From: Candidatus Poseidoniaceae archaeon
Lineage (GTDB): Archaea; Thermoplasmatota; Poseidoniia; Poseidoniales; Poseidoniaceae
DNA length: 18,024 nucleotides
Direction of reading: 5' to 3'
Assembly (NCBI GenBank): GCA_013329295.1
Contig: DUKP01000157.1
Span: 1-18,024 of the forward strand
Shown: positions 8,231 through 15,116 of the stretch, piece after piece
Layout of the letters: every line of letters starts with the position of its first letter
How positions within the stretch are numbered: position 1 is the stretch's first letter
Notes under the pieces: generated by a model
The model's input: only the letters and a program-made list of their open reading frames with translations
Databases searched by the model: none
What the model was told of the DNA's origin: nothing
Made by a program: the position numbers and the translations under genes

Positions 8231-8692
8231 TTAAACAAACTCAACATTTCCGTGAGCTAAAATAAATTCTCTGCCTAATTCATCAAAGGTGTCTAGCAAA
8301 TTACTTGAAAATCTTACGTTACTGATTTCCTTATCTGATTCCAAATCAGCCTTAATCCCATCAAGGGTTCCAGGAGCCGCACCGCAAGAAAGACAAGCCC
8401 CTGTTAAATCCAAAACAAAATCGAGAGATTGACTACCCTCATTTGACAAACTTTGGTATGAATCTACTTTTATTCCACCGCCATGGCCATCAAGAGCTGC
8501 TCTAACGCTGCCTAGCCTAGCCAATAGTGCTGGCACCAAATCCTCTGAATCCAACATAACAAAAAGTGAATTCGCTCTGAGTTTTGCCTCGTAAATTGGA
8601 TCAATGACTTCCTCAACGCGCTTTTGCGCCTCTTCTTCAATTGATTTCTTCGCCTCTGCTGCATACTTTGCAACGAGGTCATCATCAGTCAT
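8231..8692 (-). CDS. nfu: NifU C-terminal-domain (Nfu-type) Fe-S cluster carrier
   Basis: A 153-residue protein. The N-terminal about 40 residues are charged and helical, possibly coiled coil. Residues about 58-122 match the Nfu domain: LGSVRAALDGHGGGIKV corresponds to the family's RP-x3-dGGd block, and GACLSCGAAPGTL carries the CxxC (C100, C103) that holds a cluster at a subunit interface. The C-terminal tail (about 123-153) is not assigned. The predicted role is to receive Fe-S clusters and deliver them to target proteins. The gene is divergent from the suf operon across a 128-base control region, which supports the assignment. There is no Shine-Dalgarno before the ATG; an A/T-rich TATA-like element overlapping the palindrome at 8731-8750 lies about 40 bases upstream, suggesting a short leader. 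Confidence 0.85.
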   Translation of the reverse strand: MTDDDLVAKYAAEAKKSIEEEAQKRVEEVIDPIYEAKLRANSLFVMLDSEDLVPALLARLGSVRAALDGHGGGIKVDSYQSLSNEGSQSLDFVLDLTGACLSCGAAPGTLDGIKADLESDKEISNVRFSSNLLDTFDELGREFILAHGNVEFV

Positions 8693-8730
8693 GATGTTGG
8701 TAAATCGTTGTGGTTTTTGACTTTTTGCTA

Positions 8731-8750
8731 TTTTTAGGCCAACCTAAAAA
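8731..8750. promoter_or_regulatory. Perfect palindrome resembling a DtxR/IdeR iron box
   Basis: Two perfect 8-base arms, TTTTTAGG and CCTAAAAA, separated by CCAA. TTAGG-n-CCTAA is the core of operators bound by DtxR-family metal regulators (DtxR, IdeR), and these regulators occur in archaea. It overlaps the TATA-like element facing nfu and lies about 70 bases before sufC, so a bound repressor could control both directions. The regulator is not encoded in this window; iron control is inferred from the site and from the Fe-S genes on both sides. Confidence 0.6.
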
Positions 8751-8786
8751 CGCAATACTGCGCCGCAATTTTTTACACTCATTCAT

Positions 8787-8808
8787 AAAGGAGAATCATA
8801 TGGAATAA
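8787..8808 (+). other. Two-codon reading frame with ribosome binding site in sufC leader
   Basis: AAAGGAG (8787-8793), a six-base spacer, then ATG-GAA-TAA (8800-8808). The stop is 12 bases before the sufC ATG and in the same frame. It could be a minimal leader frame that loads ribosomes for sufC, a relic of a longer sufC start broken by the TAA, or chance in an A/T-rich leader. Confidence 0.35.
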
Positions 8809-8820
8809 ATTGGTGGGACA

Positions 8821-9558
8821 ATGTCTGACTTGATACTTGACATACGCGAACTCCATGTGTCTGTCGACGGTAAAGAGATTATCAAGGGAATCAATCTTGC
8901 AATCAAAACTGGTGAAATTCATGCCATTATGGGTCGTAATGGCTCAGGAAAATCTACTCTTGCTCACGTTTTAATGGGGCACCCTGCGTATGAAATTACC
9001 AGTGGTGAAATATTTTACCTCGGTAAAGCAATCGAAGATTATGATGTGTTTGAGCGAGCCAGAGCAGGTATGTTTCTTTCCTTCCAATATCCTCCATCAA
9101 TACCTGGAGTTCAAGTTGGCAATTTCTTGAAGAAATCCGTCAATAATGTTAGAGATGAAAATATCAAAGCAAGAGAATTTCGTAAAGAATTAAACAATGC
9201 GATGGAGAAATTAGAAATGGATCGCAGTTTCCTATCAAGATATGTAAATGATGGTTTTAGTGGTGGCGAGAAAAAGCGCTTGGAAATGTTACAAATGATG
9301 TTGTTAAAGCCTCGTCTTGCACTCTTAGATGAAACTGATTCCGGATTAGATATCGATGCATTGAGACTTGTTGCTAAGGGAATTAATGAAACTGCACAAA
9401 ATATTGGCGTATTACTGATTACCCACTATCAAAGACTTCTTGATCTTGTTAAGCCTGACTTTGTTCATGCAATGATTGATGGTAAATTTGTCAAATCTGG
9501 TGGACCAGAACTTGCCTTGGAATTAGAGGCAAGAGGCTATGATTGGTTGGAGGCATAA
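8821..9558 (+). CDS. sufC: Fe-S cluster assembly ATPase SufC
   Basis: A 245-residue ABC-type ATPase without membrane partner that drives conformational changes of the SufBCD scaffold during Fe-S cluster assembly in the cytoplasm. Motifs: Walker [10 protein letters not shown] (38-46), Q-loop SFQYPP (Q89), signature FSGGEKKR (146-153), Walker B and D-loop [12 protein letters not shown] (166-177), switch histidine in THYQR (H202). The FQYP and ETDSGLD motifs are specific to SufC. Length is normal for the family. GGTGG at 8812-8816 precedes the ATG by four bases. It is first in its operon, ahead of sufB, with two bases between its stop and the sufB ATG. Confidence 0.96.
   Translation: MSDLILDIRELHVSVDGKEIIKGINLAIKTGEIHAIMGRNGSGKSTLAHVLMGHPAYEITSGEIFYLGKAIEDYDVFERARAGMFLSFQYPPSIPGVQVGNFLKKSVNNVRDENIKAREFRKELNNAMEKLEMDRSFLSRYVNDGFSGGEKKRLEMLQMMLLKPRLALLDETDSGLDIDALRLVAKGINETAQNIGVLLITHYQRLLDLVKPDFVHAMIDGKFVKSGGPELALELEARGYDWLEA
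9549..9553 (+). promoter_or_regulatory. Ribosome binding site of sufB
   Basis: GGAGG inside the last codons of sufC, seven bases before the ATG at 9561. It decides for 9561 over the upstream in-frame ATG at 9543, which lies within sufC and has no comparable site. Confidence 0.85.
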
Positions 9559-9560
9559 TT

Positions 9561-10967
9561 ATGAGTGAAGATGCAAACAATGCAGTAGGAGATTACAAGT
9601 ATGGATTTCACGATCCGGAAAATGCTACTATTAGATTTGATAAAGGCTTGACTGAGCAAGTAGTTAGAGATATTTCTGAACTCAAAAATGAACCGGAATG
9701 GATGACTGAAATTAGGGTTAAAGCCTACCATCACTTCATGGACAGGCCAATGCCTAATTGGGGAAACTGCAGTATGCTTGATTCGATTGACTTTGATAAT
9801 GTAACATACTTTTTGCGTTCATCTGAACAAACCGAAAAGAACTGGGATGATGTTCCTGATGACATTAAGAATACTTTTGATCGACTTGGAATTCCTGAAG
9901 CTGAGCAAAAGTGGTTAGGTGGAGTTACCGCTCAATATGAGTCAGAAGCAGTCTATCATTCGATTAGAGAAGATCTCGAAGAGCAAGGTGTGATTTTCCT
10001 TGATATGGATTCTGGGCTGAAAGAATATCCTGAATTGGTCAAGAAATACTTTTGCACTGTTGTGCCATATGCTGATAATAAATTCTCTGCGTTGAATACC
10101 GCAGTGTGGAGTGGTGGGTCATTTATCTATGTTCCAAAAGGTGTTCATGTTGAAATGCCGGTTCAAGCATACTTTAGAATCAATGCCAAAAACATGGGAC
10201 AATTCGAAAGAACCCTGATTATTGCAGATGAAGGTAGTAGCATACACTATGTTGAAGGTTGTACTGCTCCAACTTATTCTACTGACTCCCTACATTCTGC
10301 TGTTGTTGAATTAATTGCTATGGATGGTGCTAAGATACGCTACTCAACTGTGCAAAACTGGTCTGCTAATGTGTATAACTTGGTAACTAAGCGAGGTATT
10401 GCCCATAAGAATGCAGTTGTCGAATGGGTTGATGGTAACATTGGCTCAAAATTGACTATGAAGTATCCAGCGGTAATACTCAAGGGAGAAGGCGCTCATG
10501 CAGAAATAATATCTGTCGCTTATGCTGGCGAAGGACAGCACCAAGATGCTGGTGCTAAGGTTCACCATTTAGCATCAAATACCACCTCTAACATTCTATC
10601 AAAATCAATTTCAAAGAACGGTGGTAGATCCTCATATCGTGGACTTTTGAAAGTTAATCCTAAAGCCCACGGATGTCGTTCAAAGGTAGTATGTGATGCT
10701 TTAATGCTCGATGCTGATTCACGCTCTGACACCTATCCAACTATGGAAGTAAGCAACTCCTCTGCTGACTTGGAACATGAAGCCAGTGTTTCAAAAATTT
10801 CAGGAGACCAATTATTCTACCTCATGAGTCGAGGATTTAGTGAAGAAGAAGCCATGGGGCTTATTGTCAATGGATTCTTCGAACCATTTACCAGAGAACT
10901 ACCAATGGAATATGCAGTTGAACTAAACAAATTACTCGAACTTGAGATGGAAGGTGCCATTGGATGA
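9561..10967 (+). CDS. sufB: Fe-S cluster assembly scaffold SufB
   Basis: A 468-residue scaffold subunit on which Fe-S clusters are built in the SufBCD complex. The C-terminal half is the right-handed beta-helix core, with [25 protein letters not shown] and the block around C378 (VVCDALML) and E407 ([10 protein letters not shown]). These correspond to the cluster-building Cys and Glu of E. coli SufB. A long N-terminal domain with EPEWM and FDNVTYF is also typical. The start at 9561 gives a length close to the family norm. Its stop overlaps the sufD ATG as ATGA (10964-10967), consistent with equal synthesis of the two scaffold partners. Confidence 0.96.
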   Translation: MSEDANNAVGDYKYGFHDPENATIRFDKGLTEQVVRDISELKNEPEWMTEIRVKAYHHFMDRPMPNWGNCSMLDSIDFDNVTYFLRSSEQTEKNWDDVPDDIKNTFDRLGIPEAEQKWLGGVTAQYESEAVYHSIREDLEEQGVIFLDMDSGLKEYPELVKKYFCTVVPYADNKFSALNTAVWSGGSFIYVPKGVHVEMPVQAYFRINAKNMGQFERTLIIADEGSSIHYVEGCTAPTYSTDSLHSAVVELIAMDGAKIRYSTVQNWSANVYNLVTKRGIAHKNAVVEWVDGNIGSKLTMKYPAVILKGEGAHAEIISVAYAGEGQHQDAGAKVHHLASNTTSNILSKSISKNGGRSSYRGLLKVNPKAHGCRSKVVCDALMLDADSRSDTYPTMEVSNSSADLEHEASVSKISGDQLFYLMSRGFSEEEAMGLIVNGFFEPFTRELPMEYAVELNKLLELEMEGAIG

Positions 10968-11992
10968 GTTACCTAGAATTACCAATTCCAAGTAGGTCTG
11001 AGCACCTTTGGAGATATACTCCATGGAGTAAAGTTCATCCAACACAAGTAGATGCAATGCCGGAAATTAATTCTGCCAACGTATTGCTAAATGGGGAATT
11101 AGTTGATGCTAAAACAAACATTACTGAAATCTCAAAAACCGATATTTCAAGAACATTTTTACTAGAATCAAATAGTAAGATTCACAACATTACAATAGAT
11201 GACTCAAATGCAAATTCAGAAATACAAGTAATCAGTGAAGGTGAAATGAATTCTTGCCACTTCCATTTCGAAGTAAAAAACTCTGGAAGTATTCGTGTTC
11301 GCTTGTCAGGTGAGTCAAACTGGTTTGGAATTTCAATCACAGGAAATTTACATGGCAATGTTAATTTGTCATTTGCCATAGTCAATGATTTGAGCGAAAA
11401 CACCACAATGCTACGCTGTGAAGATTGGGATATTGCCCGTGATTCAACCCTAGAATATGGTGAATTATCCATGGGAGGTAGTAGAATCAAGAGTGATATT
11501 CGAACCTACTTGAAAGGAACCAATTCCACCTTGATGCAAAATATAGCAGTAAATTGTAGAGATAGTCGAATTGATGACCATCACATAGAAATTCATCACC
11601 TCAGCGGTCATAGCAATTCATCATTGAGTGTCAAATCTGCATGTTCAGATAAAGGTCATGCGATCGGTACTGGCCTACTTGTTATCGAAGAAAATTGTGA
11701 TCAATCCGATGCTGGCCAAGTATTCAAAAATCTACTATTATCTGAGAAAGCTAGAGCAGAAGCAATACCTGAACTCGAGGTACTTTCTGATGATGTAAGT
11801 GCAGCTCATGGAGCAGCGAGTTCATCGGTAGACCCCGAACAAATACACTATATGATGGCTAGAGGATTTAGCAAAGATGATGCTCAAACAGAAATTGTTG
11901 AAGGTTTCTTAATCAGTAGTTTTGCAAAAATAAAAAATGAACATACAAAGGCATTTTTGATTGATGCTATATCCACTAATATAGACGAGTGA
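10964..11992 (+). CDS. sufD: Fe-S cluster assembly protein SufD
   Basis: A 342-residue paralogue and partner of SufB. The C-terminal third has the diagnostic run of conserved segments: [17 protein letters not shown], the His-bearing VSAAHGAAS (H282, matching the functional histidine near the C terminus of E. coli SufD), then [14 protein letters not shown]. The N terminus starts directly with [12 protein letters not shown], as in SufD proteins with short N-terminal domains; it is about 80 residues shorter than E. coli SufD. The middle region is divergent and Ser/Asn-rich. AAGGTG (10951-10956) lies seven bases before the ATG, inside sufB. The next gene, sufS, follows after 10 bases. Confidence 0.93.
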   Translation: MSYLELPIPSRSEHLWRYTPWSKVHPTQVDAMPEINSANVLLNGELVDAKTNITEISKTDISRTFLLESNSKIHNITIDDSNANSEIQVISEGEMNSCHFHFEVKNSGSIRVRLSGESNWFGISITGNLHGNVNLSFAIVNDLSENTTMLRCEDWDIARDSTLEYGELSMGGSRIKSDIRTYLKGTNSTLMQNIAVNCRDSRIDDHHIEIHHLSGHSNSSLSVKSACSDKGHAIGTGLLVIEENCDQSDAGQVFKNLLLSEKARAEAIPELEVLSDDVSAAHGAASSSVDPEQIHYMMARGFSKDDAQTEIVEGFLISSFAKIKNEHTKAFLIDAISTNIDE

Positions 11993-12002
11993 GGATGAGA
12001 TT

Positions 12003-13190
12003 ATGCGTGATGATTTCCCTATTTTGCAGCGTGAAATCAATGGCTATCCGTTGGTATACTTTGATAATGCTGCAACGACTCAAAAACCTAATTCAGTCAT
12101 AGATGCAATGAATGATTACTATTCAAATTCAAATGCAAATGTTCACCGTGCTGTCCACACTCTTGCTGGTGAGGCAACAGAGGGATATGAATCATGCCGT
12201 AGAGAATTAAAGTCACGTTTTAATGCTAGTAAGGCGATCATAACAAGTGGAACAACTGAAGCAATCAACTTGGTTGCTCATGCATGGGGAAGAGCAAACC
12301 TTTCAGATGGTGATGCGATAATTTTGACAGAAATGGAACATCATTCAGATATTGTTCCATGGCAAATGCTAGCCAAAGAAATGAATATTGAACTAAGATA
12401 TGTCCCAGTACAGAAAGACCTCACACTGGATATGGATTTGTTTGAAGATGCAATTGAAGGTGCAAAATTAGTCTGTGTAGTCCACATTTCAAACGTTCTT
12501 GGTGTTTGTAATCCCGTCGAAAAAATTATTGAAATTGCTAAGAAAAAAGGCGCAAGAGTTCTGCTTGATGCTGCTCAAAGCGCACCACATCAAGAGATTG
12601 ATTTCCAACAATTAGGAGCCGATTTCATGGCTTTTTCTGCACACAAAATGTGTGGACCAACCGGCATTGGGTCATTACTGGTATCCGAGGATGCTTTTGC
12701 TGAAATGCAACCATTTATGGGCGGCGGTGACATGATAGAGACCGTCTCAATTCATGGCTCAACATATCAGAAAAATGAACAAAAATTTGAAGCAGGAACA
12801 CCACGGATTGCAGAAGCTATCGGTTGGTCAGAAGCCATAAAATGGCTAAATTCAATTGACATTAAATCTGAACATAAACGAATTTTACATTCTGCTCGAT
12901 GGTTAGCGGTTCAACTTAGGGAAATGGGTATGACCGTTTATGGACGACATGATGATAATGATGCTGCAGTAGTTTCATTTCTTCATCCAACAATGAATAG
13001 TGAAGATTTAGCCCATTTGTTAGATGCCAGAGGATTCGCAGTAAGAACTGGACATCATTGTGCACAACCATTACTAGATCGCTTAGAAATTACTGGTACA
13101 GTAAGGGTATCACTATATTTCTACAATACTCATGAAGAAGTTGTATCCTTTGTAGATTATCTAAAAGAAATTCTGGAGCGATTTGCATGA
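12003..13190 (+). CDS. sufS: Cysteine desulfurase SufS (class V aminotransferase fold)
   Basis: A 395-residue PLP enzyme that converts cysteine to alanine and holds the sulfur as a persulfide for Fe-S assembly. Motifs: N-terminal YFDNAATTQKP (19-29), NVHRAVHTLA (46-55), TSGTTEAIN (81-89), PLP lysine K215 in SAHKMCGPTGIG, GGGDMI (240-245), and the catalytic cysteine C353 in RTGHHCAQP on a short group-II (SufS-like) loop. Length and order match SufS rather than IscS. GAGG at 11991-11994 precedes the ATG by eight bases. Its stop overlaps the start of sufE as ATGA (13187-13190), coupling enzyme and sulfur acceptor. Confidence 0.96.
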   Translation: MRDDFPILQREINGYPLVYFDNAATTQKPNSVIDAMNDYYSNSNANVHRAVHTLAGEATEGYESCRRELKSRFNASKAIITSGTTEAINLVAHAWGRANLSDGDAIILTEMEHHSDIVPWQMLAKEMNIELRYVPVQKDLTLDMDLFEDAIEGAKLVCVVHISNVLGVCNPVEKIIEIAKKKGARVLLDAAQSAPHQEIDFQQLGADFMAFSAHKMCGPTGIGSLLVSEDAFAEMQPFMGGGDMIETVSIHGSTYQKNEQKFEAGTPRIAEAIGWSEAIKWLNSIDIKSEHKRILHSARWLAVQLREMGMTVYGRHDDNDAAVVSFLHPTMNSEDLAHLLDARGFAVRTGHHCAQPLLDRLEITGTVRVSLYFYNTHEEVVSFVDYLKEILERFA

Positions 13191-13597
13191 CTTATTCTAC
13201 TGAATTAGTTGAGCTCATCGAAGAATTCAAAGAAATCGATGACAAAATGGAACGCCTGGAAATGGTTTTTGATTTGGCTGATGAAGTAAATTTACTACCT
13301 ATTGAACAATGGACTGATTCAACTAGAGTACATGGTTGCCAATCTGAAGCACATGTGAAAGTCGAAATTATTGATTCAAATGTTCATTTTTATTCTGGTG
13401 CTGATTCAAAATTAGTTCAAGGTTTGATGGGAATTCTTACCATGGCAATTCATGGCATTGAGGTAGAAAGTGTCTTGACACTAAGTCCTGAATTTGCTGC
13501 TGAAATGGGTATACTCAACTCTTTATCCCCAAGTCGATCAAATGGTTTTAGGAATATGTTTGACAAGGTAATGAATGAAATAAGACATCATGCATAG
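13187..13597 (+). CDS. sufE: Sulfur acceptor protein SufE
   Basis: A 136-residue protein that accepts sulfur from SufS and passes it to the SufBCD scaffold. The acceptor cysteine is C51 in RVHGCQSEAHV, in the same GC-Q-S context as bacterial SufE. The N-terminal helix region (EEFKEIDDKMERLEMVFDLA) and the LPIEQW turn also fit. Length matches the family (about 140). GGAG at 13175-13178 lies eight bases before the ATG. Overlap with sufS is four bases; sufT follows after eight bases. A SufE partner is typical of bacterial SUF systems and less usual in archaea. Confidence 0.93.
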   Translation: MTYSTELVELIEEFKEIDDKMERLEMVFDLADEVNLLPIEQWTDSTRVHGCQSEAHVKVEIIDSNVHFYSGADSKLVQGLMGILTMAIHGIEVESVLTLSPEFAAEMGILNSLSPSRSNGFRNMFDKVMNEIRHHA

Positions 13598-13605
13598 GTG
13601 GTTCA

Positions 13606-13923
13606 ATGACTGACAAATCTGCAGTAATACAACATCTTGACGAGGTAGAGGACCCAGAGTTGGAAATTTCCATTGTTGAATTGGGATTAGTTTATGATGT
13701 TAGAATTGAAGAAAAAGACGGCCAAACTCATGCAGAAATCGACATGACTTTGACTAGCCCTGGTTGTCCTGCAGCAGCGGAAATAATGGCTGCTACTCAT
13801 CGTGCTGCATTGAATACCGATGGAATTGAATCGGTTCATGTCAATTTAGTTTGGTCTCCAAGATGGGATCCTAAAATCCACGCTTCTGAAGATGCAAAAA
13901 TGGATATGGGAATTTGGGATTAG
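13606..13923 (+). CDS. sufT: SufT-like MIP18/DUF59 family Fe-S maturation protein
   Basis: A 105-residue small protein of the DUF59 family (SufT, PaaD, CIA2/MIP18). Seen: the DPELEISIVELGLVYDV block (16-32), MTLTSPGCPAA with the conserved C54, and the C-terminal VWSPRWDP (82-89). Family members help mature Fe-S proteins rather than build the cluster itself. Position at the end of the suf operon supports the SufT name over PaaD. AGGTGG (13596-13601) is four bases before the ATG and overlaps the sufE stop. Its own stop overlaps the stop of the convergent DRG gene. Confidence 0.9.
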   Translation: MTDKSAVIQHLDEVEDPELEISIVELGLVYDVRIEEKDGQTHAEIDMTLTSPGCPAAAEIMAATHRAALNTDGIESVHVNLVWSPRWDPKIHASEDAKMDMGIWD

Positions 13924-15035
13924 CGTTTGACAACAATAGTCAATAAATCGCCATCTAACAATCGATGATCTAAGCCAACACGCTGCCAGTCAAATTTAGC
14001 GCTAGGTCCTTTGACTCTAGCAAAACGAAACTTTCTGACAAAATCACGATGCAATTTATTGCAGATATTTTCAACAGTCGAATCGTCTTTAACGATTAAT
14101 GGCTCGTCTAAATCCGCTTCTTGGCCTTGAGGTTTTAGAAAAACTCGCATGAATCCCAGATTGTCGTAAATGAAATCTTTTAGCTCCTCAAGACCAATGT
14201 CTTTGAAAGCTGATATACGCATCACTGGCCACTCACTTGGCAATGCTTTGGTCGCCTTAACTATCTCTTTCTCTGTTGCAATATCGATTTTATTAATTGC
14301 AATAACTGCTTTTTCATAAACCCGATTACCAGCTAAACAATCAACAATTTGCTCAGCAGTAGCATTTTCACGCAGAGTTACAACCGCAGATGTATAACCA
14401 AAAGAACGAATGATATCGCCAATGTCACTATCGCTCAAATGTGTCTGTTCAACGGTTGTACGAACATCTATACCGCCTTTATCGACCCTTTTGATAAATA
14501 CTGGAGGTTTTGTTTCATTCAATCTTAAACCTGCATTATGCAACTCTTTGTGAAGTACATTGAAGTGCGCATCTTGGAATGGGTCAACGATAAATAATGT
14601 CATATCTGCACTACGAATTACATTAAGAATTTCTCGACCTCTACCCTTGCCTTCTGAGGCTCCTTTGATTAGACCTGGCAAATCTAAAATCTGAATTTTA
14701 GCACCACGATGTTCCATTACTCCTGGAATACAAGTAAGGGTGGTAAATGCATATCCACCGGTTTCAGAATGGGCATCAGTAACTTTGGAAATTAAGGTTG
14801 ATTTACCTACAGAAGGGAAACCTACCAATGCAACAGTTGCATCACCTGATTTCTTAACTTCAAATCCTTTGCCGCCACCGCTGGCTTTTGAGTGAGCCGC
14901 AGCTTTTTCTTCTTTAATTTTTAATTGGGCAATTTTGGCTTTTAATTTGCCAATATGGGCATTTGTTGCCTTGTTTTTCTGAGTCTTATCTATCTCAGCG
15001 CGAATCAATTCGATTTGCTCCTTGATAGTTGCCAT
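13920..15035 (-). CDS. DRG-family GTP-binding protein (Obg superfamily, TGS domain)
   Basis: A 371-residue GTPase of the archaeal/eukaryotic DRG family, thought to act in translation or ribosome-linked functions. The N-terminal Lys-rich helical region (1-60) includes THAHIGKLK-like ATNAHIGKLKAKIAQL. G1 is GFPSVGKST (72-80), G2 region GGYAFTTLTCIPG, G3 DLPG plus LIKGASEGKGRGRE (118-135), G4 NKID (248-251), G5 SAF (275-277). A C-terminal TGS domain covers about 296-370. Length matches the family (about 365-370). The gene faces the suf operon tail to tail, and the stop codons share bases 13921-13922. It lies 81 bases downstream of the surface-protein gene on the same strand; only a weak AGGGG precedes the ATG. 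Confidence 0.94.
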   Translation of the reverse strand: MATIKEQIELIRAEIDKTQKNKATNAHIGKLKAKIAQLKIKEEKAAAHSKASGGGKGFEVKKSGDATVALVGFPSVGKSTLISKVTDAHSETGGYAFTTLTCIPGVMEHRGAKIQILDLPGLIKGASEGKGRGREILNVIRSADMTLFIVDPFQDAHFNVLHKELHNAGLRLNETKPPVFIKRVDKGGIDVRTTVEQTHLSDSDIGDIIRSFGYTSAVVTLRENATAEQIVDCLAGNRVYEKAVIAINKIDIATEKEIVKATKALPSEWPVMRISAFKDIGLEELKDFIYDNLGFMRVFLKPQGQEADLDEPLIVKDDSTVENICNKLHRDFVRKFRFARVKGPSAKFDWQRVGLDHRLLDGDLLTIVVKR

Positions 15036-15116
15036 AAGGACCCCTAAACATGGCTGAATATCGATTGCTCTTGAAATCTATTGTACTTGAAAGACAATAG
15101 TGAGTGATTGTCGATA
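15036..15116 (-). promoter_or_regulatory. Upstream region of the DRG gene with nested inverted repeats
   Basis: 81 bases between two minus-strand genes. Inner repeat: CTATTGT (15078-15084) and ACAATAG (15094-15100), perfect 7-base arms around 9 bases. Outer repeat: ATATCGA (15058-15064) and TCGATAT (15111-15117), the latter touching the last base of the surface-protein gene. A possible minus-strand TATA-like TACAATAGATTT runs over the inner left arm. No T-tract follows, so a terminator is not supported; an operator or promoter is possible. Confidence 0.35.

Larger units (their letters stand above)
8693..8820. promoter_or_regulatory. Divergent nfu / suf control region
   Basis: 128 non-coding bases that must contain the promoters of both nfu (minus) and sufC (plus). 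It is A/T-rich, with a TATA-like TAAAAATA on the minus strand at about 8729-8736. Candidate plus-strand TATA-like tracts lie near 8768-8777 and 8780-8790. A perfect palindrome occupies 8731-8750, and a miniature reading frame with its own ribosome binding site lies at 8787-8808. TATA positions are guesses; the palindrome and the small frame are seen directly. Confidence 0.7.

Noticed and set aside
9543..9560. Longer sufB start at 9543
   Set aside because: It lies inside sufC and adds six residues unlike SufB; GGAGG at 9549-9553 serves the ATG at 9561.
15078..15100. Inverted repeat as an intrinsic terminator for the surface-protein gene
   Set aside because: No T-tract follows on the minus strand and the arms are A/T-rich and only seven bases long.
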